A DNA stretch of 64,000 nucleotides, from assembly GCA_047495785.1 (NCBI GenBank), contig JBLDXI010000004.1:2604001-2668000 (forward strand). The letters are read 5' to 3'. A program made the translations under genes and the position numbers. The DNA comes from Lepidodermella squamata. Lineage: Eukaryota; Gastrotricha. Numbering within the stretch: the stretch's first letter is position 1; each line of letters opens with the position of its first letter. Shown piece after piece: positions 44,701-55,218 of this stretch. The notes below the pieces were generated by a model. It was not told the DNA's origin. It did not search any database and saw nothing but the letters and a program-made list of their open reading frames with translations.

Positions 44701-47700
44701 TTGAGCCAGTTGGGCAAATGTTGTAACAACTCTTGATTGTTGAATTATCACACCGGACGGCATTCTGAAAATGTTGGAAAATTTGCAGAAAATCTGTGAA
44801 AAATCAAATCACGTTCTTTCCGTTATTTTCCTTTTCCCTACGTTCATCCTATTAAGACTTAGTATAGCTTCAATTATCTTGGAATCCACGCCAATATATT
44901 TTCTACAGTGTGTCCAAAAAGTTTTGCAACATTATGAATTGCTCATTTTGGCGAATTTTCCCAAGGTTGAACACGATTTTGAAAGCTCTAATCGATAAGT
45001 TTATGTGGTTACAAGGATTTTAAAAGCTGCGTCTTCTCAAATCATCGTGCCCGTCAAAGCTAGTACGAAACAACTAGAACAATAATCTCAACCTAGATTA
45101 AAATATTTGTTCCAATAATAAAAAACCATGGTTTTCATTTCAGATGTACTTCGGACCATGAAAAAGTCGGAAATCTTAAACTATGATAGGGATTTGGTGT
45201 TTATTCAACCCGAATACTCACCCATGATAAGCAAGCGGCTTTGTTTCTGTAGACGCCAGTAGAAAATTGTGCGGTTTCATTTGCCAGGCATTTTGTGCTG
45301 GCCAGTCGGCATGCAGTGAACGCGTTAGTAGTGGAATCAAAGCAGCGAATGTGGGGCTTCACGGAATCAGCTCCTGAATGAACAAAATTAGTAAATGAAG
45401 AATTCAGCAGGGCTGCAATATGCAATAGTTCTGTATCCTGGTATCCTGTTACAAGTTTCTGGGGAAGGCAGAAAAATTAACATTCAGGTAACGTAAAAAT
45501 GGTATGTTTTATCAATTCAGAATGACCTGAATGCACGAGTGTGCAACAACATTCAATAGGTTTGAATTTCATAACTTCATAATTGAATCTTAATTCGCAT
45601 ATCGTCCTAATTATGACGCTGGTGCAGGTCTTTACAGACATTTCAATTTCGATTTTTGTTGTTGTATCGTGTTATAATCCCTTCGAGAAATTGGCATCAG
45701 TCTGCGGCCTCCCAACTCGTAAACTGAACGAAGGTAACGCAAAATTCATGTAATATTAGGCTCTATCTGCTAGGGTCATCTCACAAACCGTTATCATTAG
45801 GGTATATCAAACTTACTGCCGAAATTCTGTAGACAGGCTTCCAAGCTTGCAAATCCAGTTTGTGCTTTCTTCTGAAAAAATTATTGGTAAAACAGAGCCA
45901 ACTAGCCGGAGAGAAATTACCGTAGTGTTGGAGCAGGGAAAATCGCTCGGAATGCAAGTGACAAATTGCTGAGCCGAATCGACGCAAGAATCGAACTTCT
46001 TTTTCTGTTGATCAAATTCTCTCTGATTCATTTCGAAAAGGTAGCTAATTATATTACCGGAAATGTGTTCAAATCCGTGGTACAATTGTACATGTTAGTT
46101 TTCAGCGGGAAAAAGCCGTTGTACGAGCTGCCGACCTTGAATAACGTTGAAATTTGGATTATTTTTTTAACGAAATTGATCGTTAAAAAACTTGATTGTT
46201 GAAGAGAAACTAAAATTAATTGTTTATCAAACTACAACTAAAAAAGCCAGGACAATGCCAGACTCCGAATGTCAAACGACCGATATGTGGTTACCAACAG
46301 GGTGACTGACTACAAAGTCCTACTCCAAATTTTTAGCATGAAAACTCTCGAAAATAGACGTTGTCAACGTGACTTGATACTAATGTTTAAATTATATCGT
46401 GGTTTTGTTGATGTTGATTTTGGTTTATTTTTTAACAAATCCAGCAACAAATATGCTGACACGCACAGGCTCTCATTGCCTATGTGCCACAGAGACTGCT
46501 TTAAGTTCTCTTTTCTTAGAAGGTATGTAATATTATGGAACAAGCTGCCTTTAGACATTGTTAATGGCTCTTTAGCTAATTTTAAATTGTTTGTTGATAA
46601 TTTGGATAATACGAAGTTTTTGATATCTACAGTGAGGCGCCTTTGACTAATTGCTAATAATCCTTGAGATTGATTGCAAGCCGGTTTAAAATAAAAAAAT
46701 AAAATAAATCACAAGCTACCACACTAACTAAGATCTCCTGGCCGCCTGGAACCTATTGAATCACCAGCTACAATCAGCGTTGCAAGACAGCACGACCAAG
46801 TTGAATCGGCAAGATTATTCGACAAGGCCTTCAAAGATCAATTGAAGCGTACAACTCAAGATTTTAGCGATTTGAAAGCGGACTTTAAAGCATCACAGGA
46901 AGCATGCGAAGAGTGGAGAAGAAGGTCGGCAGTACAGCTAGTATCGGATTTACGTTCCAGAGGGTCAGATGCCGTTAAATCTGTACATTCAGCAATTCAG
47001 AATTTTCGCGGATGTGTCAACGTTAAGCAACGAAAGGAGATTGGGTGAATTGCAACTTTCATTCAAGAACCGAAATCTTTTGCCGCGGCAGGACCGGCGA
47101 AAGAAGCCGTCGCGAAGACCTGGGTTGAAAGTTTGAGGCAATAGAACAATTGAGAACCCTGAGACAGCAGGAGGGTGAATCATTCCGAGCACTGGCGGAG
47201 CGAGTCAGGGTTCTCGTTGCAGCGGCTCAGCCGTCACTTTCGAATGATCAACTCGAAGAAACAGCCCGCGACCTGTTTCAAAACGTTTTCAGCGATGAGC
47301 AAATGAAAGTAGAAGTGCAACGCTTCATTGTCGATCGGCACCGTATGAAGCAGCCGTTGGACACTCTAGCCGAGTTGGCTGAGGCCGGGGATGGAGCCGC
47401 AACAATCAGAATTACCCGAAAGCGAACAGCAGACCCTATTGCAATGACCCATCAGGACCCCGGACACCTTCAGGCTCAGCGCTACGTGGCGCCTCAGGTT
47501 CGAGCGGCTCAAATGATCAACGGCGATTCAAAAAAAAACGATCAGAAGGCGTTGATGTGGAATTGAAAGCAACGGCGCTGGGTCCGAGATCAAAACAAAA
47601 AAATCATACTGTAAATGAACCAGATTCGTAACAGGTAACAGCGTAACATACGCAACAGCGAAATTGAAAGGTTTTAAAGCTGGCCTGCGGAGCGACGGCC

Positions 47701-50700
47701 ATGTGCTGCTCCGAGGCGTTGTTAGAAAGCATGGGGCTGTCCTTCAAAGCATGCCCGCCGGTTATGGGTCAAGCATCAAACGGCACAGCATTCGATCTTA
47801 AGCTGGGCGACTTCACCTGAGTTCCGTTCCTGGTATGCGAAAATCGCTCAGTTCCCGCACTGCTCGGTGCGAATTTCTTCAGGAAATATATATGAGACTG
47901 GGAGGTCCATATTCCAAAGCTGAAACTCTTCAATCCTAAATACAAGAGGCATTCGAAACGACGCTAAGCAGTGAATCGAGTGTCGGCCACGAAACGAGAT
48001 GACGCTCAGGAAGCGGTGTATAAAATCAAGGTGAAGCGAGGGCATGATCTAAGTCACCTACAAGAACCGTTCCGGTTAAAGCTCTGTTGCGAAAACACGA
48101 CGATCGGTTTTTCTGGGATGGGGTGGTTAAACCATCCAAGATTCCGGTTATGCACCGCACCGAGACTCACCCTGGAGCAACGCCGCGAACAGAAAAGAAC
48201 CGAAGATACAATCCTCACAAGCTAGCAGCAATTAAGGAACTGGTTTCCAAGCTGGAAGCCCAGGTGCATATCGTCAAGACCTTGAGCGGATACGCCTCTC
48301 TGGCGGTTCTGGCAAATAAATATGACGAGAACGGTAACTTCAAAGGTTACCGACTGACCGTCAAGTCAATACCAGGCGACATAACAGGGCGCCATGGAGC
48401 TTGTGATAGGTCCCACATCTGTACTACGATGACATTCTGGTAAAGGGCAAGGGGGAAGATTTACTGCTCAATTTGGAGGCGGTGCTGCACACTAGAAAAA
48501 ATAACCGTGTATATAACGGTGGTATATAACACTCGCGCTGAATAACGGATTTTGCGTTAAGTAACGAACCCGGTAAATACGCATCAAGAGCGATGCGTTA
48601 TTTATGCACGCCTCGAGTTACTACCGCGTTGATTTGCGTGTTATTAACGCTCATCACTTGTAACACAAAGAAATCGTGTTAGTTACAGGGGTGCGCAGTG
48701 CGTTAGCTAACGTCGGATAGGAAAAACTTGATTCCGGGAGTCGTGACACTCGTTAAATAACGCACTGTCACCCGAAAGCGCGCGGTGGGCGTTATTTAGC
48801 GCTGCTTGTGTGTTAGCTAACGCGCTTGTCTCATTACAGCATGCGCTTGCATTTGTGCATATGAAAATCATATTGAAGAGCGAATGTAGCGTGTATTTTT
48901 AAGGCGCTTCAACGCTGAAATAATATCATGAATAACAATATCATTGGCAATCAAAATATACTTGCGCGCCTAACCCTAACTTGCGCGCAAACCTCTCCCT
49001 CTATCCTTTTCAACTCTATAACACTGTCTTCCTCTTCCCATATTTGTTTTCGTTAATAGAGTGTATTATATTTTACGGTTTTATTAAATTTTTGTTAAAA
49101 CAACTCGATGTTCCAAGTAACTCCTGAATGGCGGTTTCTTTGTTGAAACCCGCTAATGATAAAGAAACAAAATAAAAATGTTGGGCAGCTCTGGTTAGAA
49201 ATGTTCCCGCTCGGCCGCGCGCGTCATATACCGCGTTAACTAACAACATTACTGCGACACGCCTGGATGTGCGGGTGCGTGTAGATAACGCTCTTTTGCC
49301 GCGCGTTAGTTAACCGGGCTCCGTGCGTTAGCTAACGAAAAGTTGAACTACCGCCACCCATTTATATAACTACCTCAAATGCTCATACGCAACACGCCAA
49401 CTAAATAACGTTAAATAACGCTGAAACAGTTAAGTACCACAAGAAGCGCGCGTTATATACACGGTTATTTTTTCTAGTGCAGAGGTGCGACACATTCGCG
49501 ACGACCTTGAACCCCGAGAAATGCGAGTTTCTCGAAGACGCTATACCGCTTCTCGGAAATGTGATAAAGCTAAGATGGGATTCAAGTATCGAAGCCGAAA
49601 ATGGATGAAATTAAAACCAATAGATGTCATGTAAATCATTGCTCAATTCCGGGCCCATATTAGTTCCGTCCAGTCGGAGGGTAAAAGTGGACTTAGCGCA
49701 AAACGCGCAAAACGCGCTAAAGTCAAAATTTTTAGAAATTTCAAGGCCGCGTGCGGTAAAGTCAAAGGGCAAGTTTTGATTATTTAGGCGGTTTTTAAAA
49801 GAGAAAGAAAGTTCAGAAAATTCTCTATAGAATAGATATGGATTTCTCGCGTGAAAAATGAACGAAAAAACGGTTACCGCACATCCTAACTTTTGAGAAG
49901 CGAGTGCGCGCGCTCTCAACTCGCGCGCAAAATTTTAGGTGCACGTAAAACTTTTTTATTTTAATTTTTTCGAGCGAGAACCCCATATTCAATCGATAGA
50001 GAATTGTCTGAATTATGTTTTGGTATAAAAACCGACGCGATATTTGAAAGTAACCCTATAGCATCTTTGCGCGCGGTTTTAAATTTGTTAAAAATAATTT
50101 AACTTATGCGCAAAAGCCAAGTCCTGATTTTTAACAAACTTAAAACCGCGCGCAAAGATGCTAAAGGGTTACTTTCAAATATCGCGTCGGTTTTTATACC
50201 AAAAAATAATTCAGACAATTCTCTATCGATTGAATATGGGGTTCTCGCTCGAAAAAATTAAATAAAAAAGTTTTACGTGCACTCTAAATTTTTGCGCGCG
50301 AGTTGAGAGCGCGCGTTGACCAGGAACGTGCACACGCGTAAATGAAAAGTTGGAGTGCTCGTAAAACCTGTTAATTCAAATTTCTCTCGCCAGAAACCCA
50401 TATTCATTTGATAGAGAATTATTTAAGCTTCATTTTGGAATAAAAACCGCTAGGATATTCGAAAATAGCCTTTTGACATCAGCGCGCGCGGCCAACATGT
50501 TTTTTAAAATTTCGACTTGGCGTTTTGCGCTAAGTCCACTTTTACCCTCCAATTGCGCAACCAACGCTTGGGGGCCGGACGGAACTAATATGGGCCCGGA
50601 ATTGAGCTAAATCATTCAGAATATCAAAGCATGCATAACGACTGGTCATATACTTCGCTACTGGGCCTGAAACTAGATTCTGCAATGTCAGTGGAGGCAT

Positions 50701-51594
50701 GCATCGGCGACAAAGTGGCAAGAGTAACAATAGTTGTAGCACAGCTGTTACGACTCCGGCCACACCTGTCGAAGCGCCAACGGGGTTAAACAAATGCCCT
50801 GCCTCTACTAAATTCTAGGAAAATAGTCCCATTGAGATGCCAGCCATCCCAAAAAACCTAAATAAATGCCATTCTTCCTCAACGGGAATTTTCAATTAAA
50901 ACCGCAAGAAGTATTTTCGTCACCAGATTTTTCTCTCGAACCCCATTTTAACGAATTTCTCACCAAGGTTTACCGAAGATCTGATCTATCGACTAGTGAA
51001 ATCCGCATAGAAGAATTGTTCATGTTCAAGGAATCATTCGAAAAATTCGAGGCAACAAATTTATCGATCATACTTCAACATTAAAAAAACCAAAAAATGG
51101 CTCGAAATCTCATACAAATTTGATAAATAAATTTAGAAATTTAAATCAGAACAGTGCGTGAAAAGTGCAACTTCGTGTCAAACTAAGTAACCAAAAATTC
51201 AACTAACCATGATCTCGTCCGTTTTCGCACATCCAGGGCTGCCCGGTCGACATGTTGCCGCATAAGTCGTCAATCGGTAGCACAATCTAGCAGTCTGTGC
51301 GGAAATAACACAATTCGATGTACAAGTCAAGCCAGAACTCAATAAAAAAATCGAAGAAACTCACCGACTTCATGCACTTTGATTGATCCGGCCAACCTTC
51401 GCCAAGCTGCCAAAATACCACAATTTAGGACTTAAAACTTAGAAGTTATTAACCTGATATTCGCTCAATTTGAAACAGCCGTTTGATAATTCCCGGCAAC
51501 TTGTGAATGAATCATCGAATTGGGAGAAGCAACGAGCCCAGTCGCCACACAGAACCGCATCGATTGCGATAAAAAATACGAGAAAATGCTTCAT
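40403..51594 (-). CDS. Secreted lectin: four Cys modules plus two C-type lectin domains (487 aa)
   Basis: Twelve exons: 51594-51454, 51406-51365, 51294-51208, 46135-46058, 46022-45921, 45871-45817, 45373-45222, 44764-44696, 44636-44315, 40927-40854, 40799-40535, 40479-40403. All phases agree and the total is 1464 nt. Signal peptide MKHFLVFFIAIDAVLCGDWA is followed by four modules of the form C-x(9-10)-C-x(6)-C-x(n)-C (first: CFSQFDDSFTSCRELSNGC), a CYNIC linker, CTLD1 (CKQEGGRLATIF, FIGLVADFTWDD, CDSAKYALC) and CTLD2 (CQDRNKTLALLKDQ, FSWITGQPFN, GTCGSLSDGICERI). The EPN/QPD sugar-binding triplets are not evident, so carbohydrate binding is unproven. Introns of about 5.1 and 3.4 kb hold transposons. 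The paralogue at 32.2-35.8 kb keeps the same exon lengths for several exons (87, 78, 55, 69, 77), which supports joining the three clusters. Secretion and a defence or matrix role are inferred. Confidence 0.8.
42930..43025. mobile_element. MITE family A fragment
   Basis: Shares ATTGTGGAACC and GCGCGCACGCTGATTGGTCA with the left arm of the element at 1591-1937. Only one arm is seen. It lies in the 3.4-kb lectin intron. Confidence 0.65.
43985..44215. repeat. Copy of the arm of the 49641-50607 element
   Basis: CCGCGCGCAAAGATG, GGGTTACTTT, ATATCGCGTCGGTTTTTA and AATTCTCTATCGATTGAAT are shared with 50140-50340. It lies in the lectin intron just after exon 9 (44636-44315). Confidence 0.7.
46269..46700 (+). 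pseudogene. 3' end of a LINE reverse transcriptase
   Basis: The frame 46269-46646 encodes the conserved C-terminal tail of non-LTR reverse transcriptases: LENRRCQRDLILMFKLYRGF, an R-rich stretch, then FLRRYVILWNKLPLDIV and FKLFVDNLD. An A/T-rich tail (TAAAATAAAAAAATAAAATA) follows. Only the 3' end is present, as expected of a 5'-truncated insertion. It is antisense in the long lectin intron and is a different copy from the RT at 61.5 kb. Confidence 0.7.
46750..49610 (+). pseudogene. Decayed Ty3/gypsy-like LTR retrotransposon
   Basis: Gag-like frames at 46842-47048 and 47150-47566 (LRQQEGESFRALAERVRVLV, then ARDLFQNVF) are followed by a broken pol. A frame around 48087-48443 has NRRYNPHKLAAIKELVSKLE, as in gypsy-type RT just before the catalytic region, and the shifted frame at 48420-48450 reads YYDDILVKG, the YxDD active-site box. 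Much of the RT between them is deleted, stops and frameshifts are frequent, and a MITE splits the 3' part (48490-49479). No LTRs or integrase located. Dead element. Confidence 0.7.
48490..49479. mobile_element. CACTAG-ended MITE inserted in the LTR-element relic
   Basis: The ends are CACTAGAAAAAATAACCGTG and its inverse, nearly perfect for about 27 bp. The flanking pol-like sequence resumes directly on both sides with a possible 2-bp target duplication (CA). CACTA ends suggest the CMC/EnSpm superfamily; the usual 3-bp duplication is not seen, so that is tentative. The 990-bp body contains about ten short words of the type GTTA-NN-TAAC or GCGTTAxxTAACG, likely subterminal binding sites. No transposase. 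Confidence 0.8.
49641..50607. mobile_element. Mutator-like MITE with a 9-bp target duplication
   Basis: 31-bp TIRs begin GCTCAATTCCGGGCCCATAT and the element is flanked by perfect TAAATCATT duplications at 49632-49640 and 50608-50616. Inside is a second long inverted repeat (GCGCAAAGATGCTAAAGGGT and complement) centred near 50115. A 9-bp duplication fits Mutator-like elements. Related fragments lie at 43985-44215 and 60350-60438. No transposase. Confidence 0.88.
50620..51207. other. Remainder of the long lectin intron
   Basis: Sequence between the MITE and lectin exon 3. Short open stretches here have no domain; treated as intronic. Confidence 0.4.
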
Positions 51595-51837
51595 TATCAC
51601 AAACAGAAAGCGTCGAAATAACAGTGAATAAAGCTATGAAGTTTAGAAAAATGTTTAAGAAAAATATGTTTTGATGTTTGAGAAGCACGCGCTTGGCTAT
51701 ATTTCCAGGCACGTGGAACTGATCTCCACTGTAGGTGACGATTTTTTGTCTAGTTGTAGTTTTTGTAAACAATTTTCATTCATGATCACAATCAGCAGCA
51801 CAATATTGCAACAACTGGTGCACACTAATGAATATCC

Positions 51838-52620
51838 AGAAAACATAGATAAATAAAAAAGAGAGATCTGGCACGCTAGCATATTTATGTGTGCCGAAAT
51901 GATTCATCAAGAGTTTTTGCTTCTTGATCGCGTGACCTGAAAATCACTTGTCAACATCACTATAAAAAATACGGCATAATCTACGCAAGTGACAAGTGAT
52001 TTCGGGTGGCTACTTCACCTCAATTTATCTCAAAACACACCCCCTTCGATTTTCTCCGAACTAATTTTATTTTGAAGTATCAAACTCGAGCTACATCTAA
52101 ATTTTTTCCGAATTCGCGGCCGGCATTCCGTTAATTTTCTAGAATTTTTCAAATCTTCCTCATTTCAGCAAGCAGTTTAATAGCGCTAGGTTTTTTTTTG
52201 TTGGTGAGAATCATAGTTATTGCAGATGACGCCGTGATTCATCAGGCGATTTTTTGCAAAAAGCTCGAGAAAGCAATAATAATCACTGCGCGGAAACGTG
52301 CTTCTTTCAGAATTTTTCTACCAACAATCATTCCCTGGCCGGAAATTCCGATTAGTCAAGCGTTGAGTTTAAGGTGAGATCTATATGCCCTATTTTTTTC
52401 GAGAAAATCGAAGGGGGTGTGTTTTGAGATAAATTGAGGTGAAGTAGCCACCCGAAATCACTTGTCAATTGCGTTGACTATGCCGTATTTTTTATAGTGA
52501 TGTTGACAAGTGATTTTCAGGTCACGCGACCAAAAAGCAAAAACTCTTGATGAATCATTTCGCCACACATAAATATACTAGCGTGTCAGATCTCTCTTTT
52601 TTATTTATCTATGCCAGAAA
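51838..52620. mobile_element. TIR element, about 780 bp, arms over 200 bp
   Basis: The left arm (ATAAATAAAAAAGAGAGATC at 51849, then TTGACAAGTG-type and ACACACCCCCTTCGATTTTC) is repeated inverted at the right (GAAAATCGAAGGGGGTGTGT ... GATCTCTCTTTTTTATTTAT). Non-coding, lying upstream of the lectin start at 51594. Confidence 0.85.
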
Positions 52621-53447
52621 ACAAGGAAAAAATCTGTTATCGCCAGGGCAAATTTTTTGTAAATAAAATTGTTAACTCTTCACAGACTATATCAAAACTT
52701 TGATTTGGACAGCGCATCGTACTTACAATGTCATGAATTTTCGATCGCCGTTTGGTGAAATACATAGACATAATATCAGTATAGACTGTCTATTGAATTT
52801 TTTTCTACGAACAGAATTTTCTTTGTCCGGCAATATAAAACTTGTCCAATATATATTTTTTACCTATTTTCCGATTTTTTCAACTCGGTATTCAATTTCT
52901 TTAATGGACAAAAATGAAAAATGTAATGGACAAAAATGACCAATTTTTCAGCTTATAAAATTCTCATGTAGCTGGTTCTCCTTCAAATAACAAAAAATGA
53001 CCAATCGGTCTTGGACCAAATAACAAAAAGTGACCAATTGGTTCATTTGAAGGAGAACTAGCTACATGAGAATTTTATATGCTGAAAAATTGGTCATTTT
53101 TGTCCATTACATTTTTCATTTTTGTCCATTAAAGAAATTGAATACCAAGTTGAAAAAATCGGAAAATAGGTAAAAAATATATATTGGACAAGTTTTATAT
53201 TGCCGGACAAAGAAAATTCTGTTCGTAGAAAAAAATTCAATAGACAGTCTATACTGATATTATGTCTATGTATTTCACGAAACGGCGATCGAAAATTCAT
53301 GACATTGTAAGTACGATGCGCTGTCCAAATCAAAGTTTTGATATAGTCTGTGAAGAGTTAACATGTTTATTTACAAAAAATTTGACCTGGCGATAACTGA
53401 TTTTTTCCTTGTTTTCTGGCATAGATAAATAAAAAAGAGAGATCTGA
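52588..53447. repeat. Near-perfect palindrome with 400-bp arms
   Basis: The arms read as reverse complements over about 400 bp each, with a loop of roughly 50 bp near 53020. A 79-codon open stretch on the left arm (+, 52700-52939) and its mirror on the right (-, 53094-53333) translate identically apart from two residues, giving direct evidence of about 99% arm identity. The frames are a by-product, not genes. The left arm shares its first ~30 bp with the adjoining TIR element, and the right end repeats GATAAATAAAAAAGAGAGAT. Confidence 0.9.
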
Positions 53448-53924
53448 CACGAGAGATCTGAAAGATTTCCTCTGGTAATTTTAGAAAATAATTAAAAATC
53501 GAACAAATTACAATGTGTGGAAAGGGCGATTAGTGAATACAAATAAAGGTCGCGTTTTGGTGTGAATTTATTTACTACAGGAAGATCGCTAGTTTCCAAT
53601 CTGTATAGAGTTGTCTATGCTGGTTGGATTTTAACGGAACGTTAGGATGCAATTTAAGAAACTCGACAGCAGTCATCGAAATTTCATTTCTGGTTAATGA
53701 AAATGGCTCAGTTTCGATCAAAGGTCGCATTTGAAGATCAAAACATTAACAGATAGATCTCTTCAAGAGGAATGCAGCAATTTATTTTCCATATTTTTAT
53801 AATGAAGAAATTAAAAAAAAATGGAAATAAGTTTTCGCATCAGGATATGAACTGAATTCGGGGACTTATGGCGAAAAACTCGAAATTTCACTGTTTTTAC
53901 ATTTTGATTTCGGTGTGTTCCTTG
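53448..53924. other. Spacer between mobile elements
   Basis: AT-rich, no gene or repeat recognised. Confidence 0.45.
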
Positions 53925-54665
53925 AAGTCTTTGGCCGTCGGCCATTTTGCCCTACGACGCATCGTTGACCAGAAAAAAGGACTTTTCGACAGACCAGGAT
54001 TTAGATACAAATATCGGACCTCGCAGTCTAATTTTGGCAGTTAACACTCTATCGTCCACATACTCATATGTGAGTATTACCGGATTTGCAGAAATTCGCT
54101 ATATACTCACATTTGAGTAGCCTCCAATTTGCAGAAATTCACTTTATACTCATGTATGAGTACATAGAAGTGTTCCTTTTTTGCGATTTTTTTACGCGAG
54201 ACCTGTGCATCTGAAAATACCCATGATGCACCCCAATGCACAAGTCACACCCGTAGATATCAAATCTGAAGTCAAAATCACCCCATACTCATTCCTTAGA
54301 GAATAAGAAATCACTGATTATCGATTATCGATTATATATAGATTATCGAATTTCACAATTAGCTAATTTTTTGACGCCGTATACTCATAGGTGAGTAAGC
54401 AGTTTGCACGCTGGCGCCGTATACTCAAATATGAGTAAGTGTTTTTTTGTTATTACGTAATAAGGATGAGCCGGAAAAATCCGGGACATCGACCAATGAT
54501 TATAGAATTACGTGACCTTCAAGAAAATATAATAATCTAGGGGTCGAATTTTTTGGTAGATACATCGAAAAAACCCCGGCGCTGCAGGAAAGGTACACGC
54601 GAAAACCTTCGGCCGATAGAGTCTTAAAGTGTTAATAGTTCGAAAAATGCTAGGTCATATGAGTT
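53925..54665. mobile_element. MITE family C copy, interrupted
   Basis: Right-arm sequence as at 38800-38935 (GGCCATTTTGCCCTACGACG, TTGACCAGAAAAAAGGACTT) up to TTAA at 54041, resuming at 54624 with TTAAAGTGTTAATAGTTCG. The interruption is the element at 54041-54627. Confidence 0.8.
54041..54627. mobile_element. TTAA-flanked (piggyBac-like) MITE with TACTCA palindromes
   Basis: Both ends carry TTAA, followed inward by ACTCTATCG TIRs (left TTAACACTCTATCG, right CGATAGAGTCTTAA). The unoccupied target GCAGTTAAAG exists in the other family C copy near 38896, confirming a TTAA duplication as in piggyBac transposons. Inside are five copies of TACTCA-N4-TGAGTA. No transposase. Confidence 0.88.
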
Positions 54666-54949
54666 ATTACCAGAAATTAAGTTATTACCTAAAACACCAA
54701 TTAAGCAATCAACTGATTGAGCGAATCAGCGTTACAGTTATTTTGAGTAATGTACCGTAAATTGGGGCAAAATGGGCGCGGGAAAAAAATTACCCCCTGA
54801 TTTTTTCGCATTTTTACACGTTTCAGAGGGTCCTGATTCCAATTTTATAGGAAGCTAATTTTGCCCCAGGTTTGGGGCAAATTGGACAGGTGTTTTGGGG
54901 CTAATTGGCCACCCTTATCCTTATAATGGGTTTTTAATATTTGATGATT

Positions 54950-55032
54950 GTGAGGGTTGAATGGTCGAGTGGTTGTGATGCGTCATCAGAACTTAAGTGA
55001 TATGATGAGCGACGGTTCGAATCCTCATGAAG
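54950..55032 (+). other. tRNA-like sequence (Ser/Leu type), probably pseudo or SINE-derived
   Basis: An A-box-like TGGTCGAGTGG and a perfect B box GGTTCGAATCC are 55 bp apart, and a weak acceptor stem (GTGAGG with CCTCAT) can form. The T stem has mismatches and the anticodon arm is not clear. It is better read as a tRNA-derived promoter or pseudogene than a working tRNA. It adjoins the left end of the large TIR element. Confidence 0.5.
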
Positions 55033-55218
55033 TAGCATTTTTTTCTCCGCATTTAATTTTTTTAAGGAAGTGGCTATCTACACCCCCCAGTGGGTGTCAA
55101 TAACTGACTATTTACATCCACTGGGTGTCAATAACTTGCTATTTGCACCCACCTGCTGGGTCGCATTAACTTGCTATTTACACCCACCAGTTTATAGCTA
55201 ATCTTCAGCTATTTACAC

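Noticed and set aside
48490-49479. CRISPR-like array of repeated GTTA words
   Set aside because: The words are short palindromes with irregular spacing inside a TIR element in a eukaryotic genome.
50542-50793. Frame downstream of lectin exon 3 as a possible extra exon
   Set aside because: No homology to the paralogue, no phase-consistent splice sites, and part of it is MITE sequence.
52700-53333. Two 79-residue mirror-image proteins
   Set aside because: They are the two arms of one palindrome read on opposite strands; no domain or gene context.
54950-55032. Functional tRNA gene
   Set aside because: A and B boxes are good but the T stem has mismatches and no convincing anticodon arm forms.
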